Positions 7,664 to 16,520 of a stretch of DNA of 46,681 nucleotides are shown here, one piece after another (position 1 is the stretch's first letter; each line of letters opens with the position of its first letter). Under the pieces are notes generated by a model. It was not told where the DNA came from. It ran no database searches and saw nothing but the letters and a program-made list of their open reading frames with translations. The stretch spans positions 1 through 46,681 of the forward strand of contig PSRI01000176.1 of assembly GCA_003175935.1 (NCBI GenBank). The letters run 5' to 3'. This DNA is from Bacteroidota bacterium. Lineage in GTDB: Bacteria; Bacteroidota; Bacteroidia; Chitinophagales; Chitinophagaceae. The translations under genes and the position numbers were made by a program.

Positions 7664-7990
7664 TAAAGCACCTTTTATAGGGCATGATCTTGAGTTAGCA
7701 AATCGCAAGTGCTCACTGGTTTTTGGATTCAAATCTATCGCATTTTGATCAACTCATGCATTCGCACTTCCTTAAAAGAGAATATGTTACCAAAACAACC
7801 TCTCTTCAATGATCGGTTGAAAAGAATGTTTAATAAGATTTGCCTCAAAAATCAAATATGGCAAATTCTCCAATAGCAATAAACATGCAAACTATGGCTA
7901 ACCAATATAATTACGCTTTCAGCTACTTAAAAGTTGGGGAATATCAACTCAAATCCAGACAGTGCAAGGAAAATTTTCCGCGATTCCTCA
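7664..7990. other. 327-base gap with no recognised element
   Basis: This AT-rich stretch separates the PKD-protein gene from the stop of the lipocalin-like gene, both on the minus strand. Its left 69 bases would be coding if the upstream TTG at 7732 were the true start. I searched it for a minus-strand TAnnTTTG -7 element for the PKD gene and found none, and I see no terminator hairpin with a T run. Confidence 0.5.
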
Positions 7991-8416
7991 CTATTTTTTG
8001 ACGAGCATAAGGTACGCGTCTCTAGACGAATTTGTAGGCTTTGCTTTCACCATGGTAGGACTACTATCAATGATCTTCCAGGTATCGTTCAATTTGGTAA
8101 GCGTATCGTTCGCTGCCGGGAAATCAGTTTGGATCGTCAATGCAGAGGCATCACCGACCCAGGTGCCCGGAGTTTGATTCACTCCTTCTATTCCGTATAC
8201 TTTTCCGTCGGCAGTAAATTGAAATTCGTAGGGTGTAAATTCAGTAGTTTCATCAATTGTTGCTTCTGTAAATTGCTGTACAACCCAATGTCCACTGGTC
8301 ATAACACTTATGACATAATTCTTCTCTATCTGTTCTTTAGCTTTTTTACAGTGGGCTATGCTGATTCCGAAAAGTAAAACGAATAAGTAAATAAACTGTG
8401 AGTATCCTTTTTTCAT
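7991..8416 (-). CDS. Small exported lipocalin-like protein
   Basis: A 141-residue protein starting at ATG with a hydrophobic export segment (residues 7-21) ending SIAHCKK. The cysteine suggests a lipoprotein, but the His before it departs from the usual small residue of a lipobox. The mature part has alternating strands, SGHWVVQQFTE, YEFQFTADGKVYG, TPGTWVGDASALTIQ and LNDTWKII, the pattern of Bacteroidota lipocalin-like proteins of unknown ligand. It follows the M32 carboxypeptidase gene by only 10 bases and is probably the last gene of that run. Function is not known; assignment is by fold-like pattern only. Confidence 0.7.
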   Translation of the reverse strand: MKKGYSQFIYLFVLLFGISIAHCKKAKEQIEKNYVISVMTSGHWVVQQFTEATIDETTEFTPYEFQFTADGKVYGIEGVNQTPGTWVGDASALTIQTDFPAANDTLTKLNDTWKIIDSSPTMVKAKPTNSSRDAYLMLVKK

Positions 8417-8426
8417 AAAGTGCCGT

Positions 8427-9926
8427 TTATCTCAAACCGTACACCTGCGTATATTTCGTCTCGAGATATTCGATAAAATACCTCAGGTTTAACGGTTCCA
8501 TGGTAATTTTATTGCATAACTCAGTGCTGGTAACCAATCGTCCAGCATTATATACGTTGGATTTGAGCCAACGGTTGACAAACGCAAAATCTCCCTGTTG
8601 AATTTCTATTTCCAGGGATTTATTCTCTTTTTCCATAACTGAGTAAAATTGTGCCGCATAAAAGCTTCCCAAACTATATGTTGGGAAATATCCAAAGCTT
8701 CCATGGCTCCAATGGATATCCTGCAGGCATCCGCTGGCATCATTCGGAGCTTTTACTCCAAGATATCTTTGATAGGCATCGTTCCAGTAAGCCGGTATAT
8801 CATTGGTTTGTAAATTTCCTGCAATCAATTCCTTTTCCAGTTCGTATCGAATCATCACATGAAAATGATAAGTCAGCTCATCCGCCTCAGTTCTAATGAG
8901 CGAGGGAGAAACTTTGTTGATAGCTTTAAACAATGCATCAACTTCAATGCCATTCAACTGAGGAAAATAATGCTGAAGTTTGGGCAAAATCAAGCTTATG
9001 AATGCCCTGCTTCTGCCGATATTATTTTCCCACAACCTACTTTGAGATTCATGAATTCCCAGTGAACAGGCCTCACCTGCAGGTAATCCATATTCATCAA
9101 TTGACAAGCCCTGCTCATAGAGAGCGTGGCCGCCTTCGTGAATACAACTCCAGGTCATTCCGGTAAAATTCTTTTCATTGATCCGGGTTGTAATTCTTAC
9201 GTCTTTCGAATTGAAACTTGTTGTAAATGGATGTTCGGAAATATCCTGCCTTCCTGATTCAAAATTGAATCCCATATCCTTTAAAATTTCCAATCCAAAT
9301 TTCCATTGGGCATCTTTGTCGAAATGCTGATTGAGGAATTGATCATCCACCTGCTTTGCAGTTGTAATCTTATCCAGCAATTCTTTTAGTGGAACTGTAA
9401 TCTCTTTGAACACCGAATCCAGCCACGCTACTGTGGCTCCTTTTTCAAATTCGTTGAGGTGCGCATCGTAAGGATGCGATTTGTATCCAAGAATATCTGA
9501 TTCCTGCCTTTTGAGGTCAACGAGATCAGAAAGCGGCTTCGCAAATTCATCAAAGCTTTGTTTTCTTCGGGCGCTTATCCATGCATGATAGGCCCTGCTT
9601 GTTGTCTCAGATAATTTTCTTACAAATGATGACTCGTATTTTTTGTTCTTGTTGTAGTCTTCGGAAGTCAATTCAACATTCTTCTTTTCTTTTTCAACCA
9701 GGCCGTTTTCGGAACGTAATTCATTGAGAAGATTGCCCAGTTTTTGATCTACAAAAAGTTCGTGACTGATTTCGCTGAGCGTTGCCATTTGTTGACCGCG
9801 AATAGAAGCACCATCAGGAGGCAGGTATGTTTCTTCATCCCATTGCAAAACGGCCATTGCATGTTTAACATCGGCAATTTTGCGCATCTTACTTACATAT
9901 TCTTCGTACAAAGGATAAGTTGGCAT
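8427..9926 (-). CDS. M32 family metallocarboxypeptidase (carboxypeptidase Taq type)
   Basis: 499 residues, the usual size for the family. It contains HEGGH (263-267), the zinc-binding HExxH motif of M32, followed about 26 residues later by GIHESQSRLWENNIGRS, where the Glu of HESQ is the third zinc ligand in this family, and later by IRTEADELTYHFHVMIRYELE, also diagnostic. Family knowledge: cytoplasmic zinc carboxypeptidases that release C-terminal residues from peptides, with broad specificity except after proline. No signal peptide is seen, so it acts in the cytoplasm. It sits between the DUF695-RraB gene (51 bases upstream) and the lipocalin-like gene (10 bases downstream), all in one direction. 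Confidence 0.95.
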   Translation of the reverse strand: MPTYPLYEEYVSKMRKIADVKHAMAVLQWDEETYLPPDGASIRGQQMATLSEISHELFVDQKLGNLLNELRSENGLVEKEKKNVELTSEDYNKNKKYESSFVRKLSETTSRAYHAWISARRKQSFDEFAKPLSDLVDLKRQESDILGYKSHPYDAHLNEFEKGATVAWLDSVFKEITVPLKELLDKITTAKQVDDQFLNQHFDKDAQWKFGLEILKDMGFNFESGRQDISEHPFTTSFNSKDVRITTRINEKNFTGMTWSCIHEGGHALYEQGLSIDEYGLPAGEACSLGIHESQSRLWENNIGRSRAFISLILPKLQHYFPQLNGIEVDALFKAINKVSPSLIRTEADELTYHFHVMIRYELEKELIAGNLQTNDIPAYWNDAYQRYLGVKAPNDASGCLQDIHWSHGSFGYFPTYSLGSFYAAQFYSVMEKENKSLEIEIQQGDFAFVNRWLKSNVYNAGRLVTSTELCNKITMEPLNLRYFIEYLETKYTQVYGLR

Positions 9927-9977
9927 TCAATAGAATTTTCGGATAAAAAATTAGGTTGCAAAGATAAATCCGGCACC

Positions 9978-10790
9978 TTATTTCACCACATCGGTTTCCC
10001 AACCATCATAGCGGCCCCTGTTTTTCAGTGCGAGGTCCCAAAGATATAAACTCACTTTGTCGATACTGTTGTAGTCTACTTTATCGATCCTGGAAATATG
10101 TAGCCCGTATCGATAACCATCTACACCTTTTTCATCAGTAGATCCAATCACTTCGAATTTTACATCCTGTACCAGTGCAGCATATGTTTTTCTGTCTTCG
10201 GGATATTTAAAAAAAATCCAGTGTTCAACTTTTCTTGATTCGGTGAGTCTATCTCCTTCCGACTTCAGTTTGTCAACTCCCCTTCTGTTTTTGATTCTTT
10301 CCAATTCTCTCGGAGTTGGATAAAGAACATCAAAATAATCGCTCCATTTAGCATCTTTTTTGGCCAGCGCTGACCATTCATATTTTGCAAAACTGCCAAG
10401 TTTTTCTTCGAAAATTTTTCTGTACCCCACGGTATCGTTAGTGTAAAAGAAAAAATCCCTTTTCCCATCTTTGGTATATCGTCCAACGTATACAGCATCA
10501 AGAGTTGATTCCACAGGCGAGATAAAAGATTCTTCAAGATTGTCGAGATTTTTTATTTCCGCATTTGTAGGCATCCCTTCGGAAGTTGTATCCCTAAAAA
10601 ATAAATGGAGGATTATTAAATTGGGCCTGTCTGCCATTGGTGCAGCAGGCTTTACTCCAAGGTCAACCATAATTGCGACCGGTTTTTTCCCGGATGCCAT
10701 CAGGTATACGTCCCAGTCACTTTGATAGCGCTGTGCAAAGAGTTGAGTAGAGAAGACCATTAACAAAAAACAGATAATTGTTTTTTTCAT
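9978..10790 (-). CDS. Exported DUF695-RraB fusion protein
   Basis: A 270-residue protein with a clear signal peptide (MKKTIICFLLMVFSTQLFAQ). Residues about 23-150 (DWDVYLMASGKKPVAIMVDLG, then NLIILHLFF) resemble DUF695, and residues about 170-265 (KLKSEGDRLTESRKVEHWIFFKY, then GYRYGLHISRIDKVDYNSID) resemble the RraB domain, known in gammaproteobacteria as an inhibitor of RNase E in the cytoplasm. With an export signal it cannot act on a cytoplasmic RNase, so the domain must have another job here. No catalytic residues can be pointed to. It is the first gene of a probable three-gene unit with the M32 peptidase and the lipocalin-like gene, and is divergent from the Nif3 gene. Confidence 0.75.
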   Translation of the reverse strand: MKKTIICFLLMVFSTQLFAQRYQSDWDVYLMASGKKPVAIMVDLGVKPAAPMADRPNLIILHLFFRDTTSEGMPTNAEIKNLDNLEESFISPVESTLDAVYVGRYTKDGKRDFFFYTNDTVGYRKIFEEKLGSFAKYEWSALAKKDAKWSDYFDVLYPTPRELERIKNRRGVDKLKSEGDRLTESRKVEHWIFFKYPEDRKTYAALVQDVKFEVIGSTDEKGVDGYRYGLHISRIDKVDYNSIDKVSLYLWDLALKNRGRYDGWETDVVK

Positions 10791-10811
10791 TTTTACAGGA
10801 ACCTAAATTTG
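10778..10811 (+). promoter_or_regulatory. Possible promoter for the Nif3-family gene
   Basis: TAAATTTG at 10804-10811 matches the -7 consensus TAnnTTTG, with TTG at 10778-10780 as a possible -33 element; the 23-base spacer is at the long end. The predicted leader is about 60 bases. A second near match, TAAATTTA, lies at 10857-10864, closer to the ATG. Confidence 0.35.
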
Positions 10812-10880
10812 AAATGCGGACAAATTCTATTTTATTCAGGGGCCGAAAGTAATACCTAAATTTATATCTCAGATTTCCAT

Positions 10881-11978
10881 ATGAAAATTAAGGACATCAT
10901 TAACGTTTTAGAATCTTTTGCCAACAGGCAATTGCAGGAGGACTACGATAATTCGGGACTGCTCATAGGCAATAGCGATTGGGATTGCACTGGCGTATTA
11001 TGCACACTCGATTGTACTGAAAAAGTTATTGAGGAAGCCATTGAAAAAAAATGCAATCTGGTTGTTTCCCATCATCCGATTATTTTCAAAGGCATAAAAC
11101 GCTTCTCGGATTTTAACTACGTGCAGCGTTGTGTAATTAAATCCATTAAACACGATATCGCCATTTACGCAATTCATACCAATCTTGACAATGTACTATC
11201 TGGAGTTAACGGCGTCATTGCCGGTAAGCTGGGACTATCCCAGATTGAAGTGTTGGCTCCCAAAGATCATTCACTCATGAAGCTTTACACTTTTGTGCCC
11301 ACGGAGCATGCAAGCAATGTGCGCCGGGCGATGTTTGAAGCCGGAGGAGGATTTATTGGTGCTTACAGCGAATGCAGTTTTAACGCTGAAGGAGTTGGCA
11401 CTTTTAAGGCCGGGGAAACAACCAATCCCTATGTAGGCGAAAAAGGGGTTCAACACCAGGAAAAAGAGGTTAAAATTGAAGTGGTTTTTCCTGCATGGTG
11501 CAAGGATAAACTGGTAAAGGCGATGTTAGAAGCACATCCATACGAGGAACCCGCTTACGACCTGCTGAGGCTTGAAAATGTGCATTCCGGCTTTGGTTCG
11601 GGTTTAATCGGCCATTTAAAAGAAGCAAAATCTGAAAAAGATTTCCTGGCCCTGGTTAAAGACAAATTCAGACTCGCGGCTATCCGGCACACGGCATTAA
11701 GGGGAAAAGACATCAAGAAAGTAGCAGTTTGCGGGGGAGCAGGTAGTTTTCTGATAATCAACGCCTTAAAGGCAGGTGCAGACGTTTTCATCTCTTCTGA
11801 TATCAAGTATCATGAATTTTTTGAAGCTGATGGAAAGCTGGTTTTGCTTGATATTGGTCATTATGAAAGCGAACAGTTCACAGTGGACCTTTTGATTGAT
11901 ATTTTAAGGGAAAAATTCCATACCTTTGCCGTCCTTAAATCCGTGGTACAGACCAATCCTGTACAGTATTATTTCTAA
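10881..11978 (+). CDS. Nif3/DUF34-family dinuclear metal protein
   Basis: 365 residues starting at ATG. The N-terminal half has NSGLLIG and SHHPIIFKG, and the C-terminal half has CGGAGSF and DIGHYESE; these His/Asp/Glu residues are the metal ligands of the Nif3 family, which forms hexameric toroids. The extra middle region (about 125-230) is the PII-like insert found in the long bacterial form. The family is often labelled GTP cyclohydrolase I type 2, but its cellular reaction is not firmly established, so I do not assign one. The zinc-ribbon coiled-coil gene follows 39 bases downstream, a pairing that recurs in many bacteria and points to a joint role. Confidence 0.93.
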   Translation: MKIKDIINVLESFANRQLQEDYDNSGLLIGNSDWDCTGVLCTLDCTEKVIEEAIEKKCNLVVSHHPIIFKGIKRFSDFNYVQRCVIKSIKHDIAIYAIHTNLDNVLSGVNGVIAGKLGLSQIEVLAPKDHSLMKLYTFVPTEHASNVRRAMFEAGGGFIGAYSECSFNAEGVGTFKAGETTNPYVGEKGVQHQEKEVKIEVVFPAWCKDKLVKAMLEAHPYEEPAYDLLRLENVHSGFGSGLIGHLKEAKSEKDFLALVKDKFRLAAIRHTALRGKDIKKVAVCGGAGSFLIINALKAGADVFISSDIKYHEFFEADGKLVLLDIGHYESEQFTVDLLIDILREKFHTFAVLKSVVQTNPVQYYF

Positions 11979-12017
11979 CACGGATCATTAACATCATCAA
12001 TAAACTACAGGCCCAAT

Positions 12018-12773
12018 ATGGCGAACGTCAAAGAATTTTCAGTGGAAGAAAAACTTTCATCGCTTGTTAATTTACAAAAGATCGAATCCAAGCTGGATGA
12101 GATCCAGATTCTGAAAGGTGAGCTCCCTATGGAAGTGAGCGACCTTGAAGATGAAATCACCGGTTTGCATGCTCGTCAGACCCGCGTGGAAGAAGAAATT
12201 AACGGTATCCAGGAATTCATTGAACAGAAGAAGAATTTGATTAAGGATGCACAGGGTTTGATCAAGAAGTACGAGAAGCAAAGTTCCAACGTAAAAAACA
12301 ACCGTGAATTTGAAGCGATCAATAAAGAAATGGAACTGCAGGCTTTGGAAGTGAAGCTTGCTGAAAAACATATTAAAGACGCTAACGAAGAGATTGCAGA
12401 CAAAGCAAGATTACTTGAAACTGCAAAAAAGGCTGTTTCGAATAAAGAAGGTGTTTTGAAACACAAGAAAGGTGAATTGGAAAAAATTATCGCCGACACT
12501 GAAAAAGAAGAAAAAGCTTACAACAAAACAGCAGAAGAAGCAAGAGAAAAAGTAGATCCACGTTTACTTACTTCGTATGAGCGTATTCGTAAGAGCTATC
12601 GTAACGGTCTTGCGATTGTTCCGGTTCTTAGAGATGCCTGTGGAGGTTGCTTTAATGCGATTCCACCTCAGCGTCAAAGTGAAATTCGCCAGCGCAAGAA
12701 AATCATCGTTTGCGAAAACTGCGGAAGAATTTTAGTTGACGAAGAACTTTATCAAAGCGTGGAAAGTAAATAA
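12018..12773 (+). CDS. Coiled-coil protein with C4-type zinc ribbon
   Basis: 251 residues. Residues about 10-180 form a long charged coiled coil (an antiparallel hairpin in the related CT398/HP0958 family). The C-terminal end has CGGCFNAIPPQR and CENCGRILVDEELY, two CxxC pairs forming a zinc ribbon. It starts at ATG and is the second gene of a unit with the Nif3-family gene, ending in a clear intrinsic terminator 22 bases after the stop. Related proteins bind nucleic acids or act as chaperones for secretion or flagellar factors; the role in Bacteroidota is unknown. Confidence 0.9.
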   Translation: MANVKEFSVEEKLSSLVNLQKIESKLDEIQILKGELPMEVSDLEDEITGLHARQTRVEEEINGIQEFIEQKKNLIKDAQGLIKKYEKQSSNVKNNREFEAINKEMELQALEVKLAEKHIKDANEEIADKARLLETAKKAVSNKEGVLKHKKGELEKIIADTEKEEKAYNKTAEEAREKVDPRLLTSYERIRKSYRNGLAIVPVLRDACGGCFNAIPPQRQSEIRQRKKIIVCENCGRILVDEELYQSVESK

Positions 12774-12794
12774 TACCACTTTAAAGTCATAAAT

Positions 12795-12827
12795 AAGGGT
12801 GCTCCAAAGGCACCCTTTATTTTTTTT
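12795..12827 (+). terminator. Rho-independent terminator after the zinc-ribbon gene
   Basis: AAGGGTGC (12795-12802) pairs perfectly with GCACCCTT (12810-12817) around a 7-base loop, and is followed by a T-rich run to 12827. It separates the Nif3/zinc-ribbon unit from recN. Confidence 0.9.
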
Positions 12828-12937
12828 AAAGAGTTAAAAATCTTTCTCCACATCTCAACTTTGCCCTTCAATCTAATCTGGGAATTTGCTTAATTTGAAT
12901 GCTATCTGAAAGTGAGTTTGAAAATTATAATGATCGC

Positions 12938-14593
12938 ATGCTACAAAGGTTACATATCCAGAATTACGCCATTATTGATGATCTCGAAATAGACTTTGGT
13001 AATCATCTTAACATCATTACTGGTGAAACCGGGGCAGGTAAAAGTATCCTGGTTGGGGCCCTGGGCTTAATTCTCGGCAATAGAGCTGATACAGGCGTAC
13101 TCATGGATAAAGAACGTAAATGCTTTGTAGAAGCGAGTTTCCTGGTAAAAGACGATGATAATATTCACAGCTTTCTCAGGGAAAATGATTTGGAAGGCGA
13201 TAACGAGATTCTTGTAAGAAGAGAAATTTCATCTTCCGGAAAATCAAGGGCATTTGTAAATGACACTCCCGTTGTACTTACCCAACTGAAACAACTTAGC
13301 TCCATCCTGGTAGATCTTCATCTTCAATTTGACAGTCTCGAATTAGGTAATGATGAATTTCAATTTGAAGTTTTGGACGCCCTGGCCGGAAATAAAGAAT
13401 TTTTGAAACAATATAAATCGTTCTTCAGCGAATTTGAATCGAATAGAAAAGAATTGGAGCGATTAAAACAATTGCAATCAGACTCAAATAAAGAATTGGA
13501 TTATTTCAGGTTTCTGCTTGATGAATTGGAAGAGGCAAACTGGAAAGAGAATGAACTGGAAGACCTGGATTCAGAATTGAAATTGCTGAGTCATGCCGAG
13601 CAAATCAAATCAGGTTTGCAAAAAATCAATTTTGATTTAAAAGACAACGAAGAATCCATTTTGAGGCAACTAAAATCGATAGCACACCACCTTGCTTCCT
13701 TCGCAAACTATCATTCAGGTATAAACGCTATTTCAGAAAGAATTCAATCATCCCAAATAGAATTGCAGGACATCGCTTCAGAACTTGAGGCTATTGAAGA
13801 AGAAATTCAGCATGACCCTACACGAATTGACCTGGTTAATGAAAGAATATCGCTTGGATACAAACAACTTCAGAAACATGGCGCTAAAACCACAGGTGAA
13901 CTACTCATTATTAAAAAAGAACTGGAAGAAAAATTAGACCGGGTTATTCACCTTGACGAAACAATCGCCAGCCTCGAAACTAAAATGTCTCTAAGCAGGG
14001 AAAATATGCTTAAGCAGTCATCAGTTCTCACCCAAAAAAGAACCAGACAGATTAAGCCCTTCGAGGAAAATGTAAATCGGCTACTGGTTCAGGTTGGCAT
14101 GCCGAATGCAAGACTCAAAGTTGAGCTGACTGCTACCTCACCGAATATACTTGGCGCAGATAAAATTGAATTTTTGTTTGATGCCAATAAAAGTAGTCGC
14201 TTCGAACCTATATCTAAAGTGGCCAGCGGAGGTGAATTGAGCAGGCTCATGCTTATTATTAAATCTCTTGTCGCGAGATCCATCCACTTACCTACTTTAA
14301 TCTTCGATGAAATTGATACTGGAATTAGTGGTGAAGCTGCAAAACAGGTGGGAATTATTATGAAAGAATTGGGACAGTCGCACCAGGTAATCTCCATTAC
14401 ACATCAACCACAAATTGCAGCCCGCGCGGACGCACATTTTTATGTATACAAAAAAGAATCTTTAGGAAGAGTGAGAACCCATATCAGAAGACTTGCAGAT
14501 GCAGAAAGGGTAGAAACAATAGCAAAAATGCTTGGAGGCGAAAAACCCGGTGTTGCAGCTATAGAAAATGCCAGGGAACTTCTCGAAGGTTAA
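12938..14593 (+). CDS. recN: DNA repair protein RecN
   Basis: 551 residues from the chosen start. SMC-like ATPase: Walker A GETGAGKS at 29-36, long coiled-coil arms in the middle (about 150-370), the ABC signature ASGGELSRLML, and Walker B LIFDEIDTGISG with Asp near 457, followed by SITHQPQIAARAD. RecN binds DNA ends and acts early in recombinational repair of double-strand breaks. ATG at 12938 gives the family's standard opening MLQRLHIQNYAIID; an in-frame ATG at 12899 would add 13 residues without family support. It is preceded by the terminator of the upstream unit and so has its own promoter. Confidence 0.96.
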   Translation: MLQRLHIQNYAIIDDLEIDFGNHLNIITGETGAGKSILVGALGLILGNRADTGVLMDKERKCFVEASFLVKDDDNIHSFLRENDLEGDNEILVRREISSSGKSRAFVNDTPVVLTQLKQLSSILVDLHLQFDSLELGNDEFQFEVLDALAGNKEFLKQYKSFFSEFESNRKELERLKQLQSDSNKELDYFRFLLDELEEANWKENELEDLDSELKLLSHAEQIKSGLQKINFDLKDNEESILRQLKSIAHHLASFANYHSGINAISERIQSSQIELQDIASELEAIEEEIQHDPTRIDLVNERISLGYKQLQKHGAKTTGELLIIKKELEEKLDRVIHLDETIASLETKMSLSRENMLKQSSVLTQKRTRQIKPFEENVNRLLVQVGMPNARLKVELTATSPNILGADKIEFLFDANKSSRFEPISKVASGGELSRLMLIIKSLVARSIHLPTLIFDEIDTGISGEAAKQVGIIMKELGQSHQVISITHQPQIAARADAHFYVYKKESLGRVRTHIRRLADAERVETIAKMLGGEKPGVAAIENARELLEG

Positions 14594-14625
14594 TGATTTG
14601 AATCTCTAACAGAATTTGAAATTAG

Positions 14626-14820
14626 ATGAAGATTCTATTATTTCTGGGAGTAATTACCACACTTGCCTATTTTGTTCAATCCTTTTTAAAAACTAAAATC
14701 AATCCGCGTAAGTCCTTTGGACATCTGATATTGTTTTTACTTGCCAATTTATTATCTGTATTTGTTTTGACTTTTTTATTCACCTTTGTGCTGCTAAAAT
14801 TCAAGGCACATCTCTTTTGA
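14626..14820 (+). CDS. Small two-span membrane protein
   Basis: A 64-residue frame starting at ATG, 32 bases after recN and 33 bases before fabI. It has two hydrophobic segments (about 2-20 and 34-58) around a basic loop with KTKINPRKS, which suggests a hairpin with the loop in the cytoplasm. I recognise no family. The in-line position between two genes on the same strand and the membrane-like composition favour a real gene, but AT-rich DNA can produce such frames by chance. Confidence 0.55.
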   Translation: MKILLFLGVITTLAYFVQSFLKTKINPRKSFGHLILFLLANLLSVFVLTFLFTFVLLKFKAHLF

Positions 14821-14853
14821 GAAACTATTACTTTTACCAAAAATCACTCAGTT

Positions 14854-15666
14854 ATGTCGAATGCACTTTTAAAGGGTAAGAAAGGAATTATTTTTGGCGC
14901 GCTGGATGAAAAATCCATCGCCTGGAAAACAGCGCTGAAATGTCACGAGGAAGGAGCACAAATTGTTCTTACTAATGCACCCGTTGCCTTACGAATGGGT
15001 GAAATAAATAAACTGGCAGAAGCTGTGAAAGCGCCGGTTATTGGTGCCGATGTTACGAATATGGATGATTTGAAAAAGCTTTTTGAAGAGTCCATGAAAC
15101 ATTTTGGCGGAAAGATTGATTTTGTATTGCATTCGATTGGAATGAGTTTGAACATGAGAAAGGGAAAGAGCTATACTGAAATCGATTATGGATTCAATCA
15201 AAAAACACTTGATATTTCTGCAATGTCTCTCCATCGCGTTTTAAGGACTGCATGGGATCTTGATGCACTCAATGAATGGGCAAGTGTTGTGGCTCTCACA
15301 TATATTGCGGCACAAAGAGTTTTTCCTGACTATAACGAAATGGCTGATGCAAAATCACTTCTTGAAAGCGTAACCAGGAGTTTCGGATATCATTATGCAC
15401 TTAAGAAAAAAGTGAGAGTGAATACCATCTCCCAATCACCCACACGCACAACCGCAGGAAGTGGAGTAAAAGGATTTGACGGATTTATTACATATGCAGA
15501 AAAAATGAGTCCTCTCGGAAATGCATCTTCTGAAGATTGCGCCAATTATATTGCCGTCATGTTTAGCGACTACACCCGCATGGTTACGATGCAAAACCTG
15601 TTTCACGACGGAGGATTTTCGTATACTGGCGTAACCGCTGAAGTAATCAATCAAATGGAGAAATAG
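14854..15666 (+). CDS. fabI: Enoyl-[acyl-carrier-protein] reductase (NADH), FabI
   Basis: 270 residues. It reduces the trans-2-enoyl-ACP double bond, the last step of each fatty-acid elongation cycle, in the cytoplasm. The sequence has the divergent short-chain dehydrogenase N terminus with FGALDEKSIAW for NAD binding, SIGM in the middle, and the catalytic set Tyr150, Tyr160 and Lys167, with the same spacing as Tyr146, Tyr156 and Lys163 of E. coli FabI. It ends with LFHDGGFSYTGV, typical of the family. This form of enoyl reductase is the usual target of triclosan. It appears to be the only fatty-acid gene in the window. Confidence 0.96.
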   Translation: MSNALLKGKKGIIFGALDEKSIAWKTALKCHEEGAQIVLTNAPVALRMGEINKLAEAVKAPVIGADVTNMDDLKKLFEESMKHFGGKIDFVLHSIGMSLNMRKGKSYTEIDYGFNQKTLDISAMSLHRVLRTAWDLDALNEWASVVALTYIAAQRVFPDYNEMADAKSLLESVTRSFGYHYALKKKVRVNTISQSPTRTTAGSGVKGFDGFITYAEKMSPLGNASSEDCANYIAVMFSDYTRMVTMQNLFHDGGFSYTGVTAEVINQMEK

Positions 15667-15750
15667 CAGAAGTCGCCCTCGCAAGCCCGGAAGACTTTAG
15701 CTAGAAAAGGAGGTTGAAGGGTTCCTGCCGGCCGAAATTCTTAGTCATAT

Positions 15751-16140
15751 ATGAAGATCGAACATATTGCCATGTGGGTGAGAAATCTTGAAGCAATGAA
15801 AGATTTTTACACAACTTATTTCGGTGCCATTGCAAACGAGAAATATTCTAATCCCAAAAAATTATTTGAATCTTATTTTTTGAAGTTTGACGACGGTGCA
15901 AGATTGGAAATAATGAAAATGCCGACTATTCCTGATTCGACAAATGACGTGTATTCGCAATCAATGGGATTGATTCACTTTGCCATTTCTGTTGGCAGTC
16001 GTGAAAATGTAGACGCACTTACTGATAGATTAAGACAAGATGGATATGAAGTTGTAGATGGTCCGCGTCAAACTGGTGATGGATATTATGAATCTGTGAT
16101 CCTGGACCCGGAACAAAACAGAATTGAGATTACAATTTAG
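15751..16140 (+). CDS. VOC-superfamily (glyoxalase/dioxygenase fold) protein
   Basis: 129 residues with two beta-alpha-beta-beta-beta modules: [23 protein letters not shown] at the start and [22 protein letters not shown] in the second half, ending [10 protein letters not shown]. Candidate metal ligands are His5, Glu53, the His of LIHFAIS and the Glu of RIEIT, which is the standard 2-His-2-Glu arrangement of glyoxalase I-like proteins. The substrate cannot be told from sequence; it could be a lactoylglutathione lyase-like enzyme, an isomerase or a resistance protein. It follows fabI by 84 bases on the same strand. Confidence 0.88.
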   Translation: MKIEHIAMWVRNLEAMKDFYTTYFGAIANEKYSNPKKLFESYFLKFDDGARLEIMKMPTIPDSTNDVYSQSMGLIHFAISVGSRENVDALTDRLRQDGYEVVDGPRQTGDGYYESVILDPEQNRIEITI

Positions 16141-16204
16141 TAGTAAGAGCCTAAAGGTTTATTGATCAGGACAACTTTTAGAACGGTGAGATAGCCTGTT
16201 TATA

Positions 16205-16426
16205 TTAATATTCATCCTCATTAAAGAAGAAATCTTCCTGAGAAGGATAGTCGGGCCATATATCATCAATTCCCTCATATATCTCTCCTTCATCTTCCAG
16301 TTCCTGCAAATTTTCTATTACTTCTATAGGCGCGCCGCTGCGGATTGCATAATCAATCAATTCATCTTTAGTTGCGGGCCACGGAGCGTCTTCGAGATAG
16401 GATGCCAATTCAAGAGTCCAAAACAT
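16205..16426 (-). CDS. DUF2795 family small acidic protein
   Basis: 73 residues. It opens MFWTLELASYLEDAPWPATKDELIDYAIRSGAP and ends in an acidic tail (EDFFFNEDEY). I recognise this as the DUF2795-type protein that is very strongly conserved among Bacteroidota; its function is unknown. Starts at ATG. It is a single gene on the strand opposite to the VOC and lolD genes, and has a good upstream promoter match with a long, possibly folded leader. Confidence 0.9.
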   Translation of the reverse strand: MFWTLELASYLEDAPWPATKDELIDYAIRSGAPIEVIENLQELEDEGEIYEGIDDIWPDYPSQEDFFFNEDEY

Positions 16427-16520
16427 CGTAGATCCTTTTTAATTTATACTGATATTTATTTAGATCATTAAAGCCGGAAATCAGGTCGGTTGTCAAGGGT
16501 ATAACCCGGCAATTTTTCCG

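Noticed and set aside
6687-7748. Several plus-strand open frames inside the PKD gene
   Set aside because: They are antisense to the repeated WDFGDG modules and arise from the repeat's biased codons.
7934-8377. Plus-strand open frame opposite the lipocalin-like gene
   Set aside because: It is antisense to a frame with a start codon, export signal and lipocalin-like strand pattern; its own translation is low-complexity and has no recognisable motif.
12072-12499. Antisense frames across the zinc-ribbon coiled-coil gene
   Set aside because: Lys/Glu-rich coiled coils read backwards give Phe/Leu/Ser-rich open frames; no independent start or neighbour support.
15700-15725. Strong AAAGGAGG sequence in the fabI-VOC gap, suggesting a hidden small gene
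   Set aside because: The only following starts are too close (TTG with no spacer) or lead to a short frame that overlaps the VOC gene; no coding signal.
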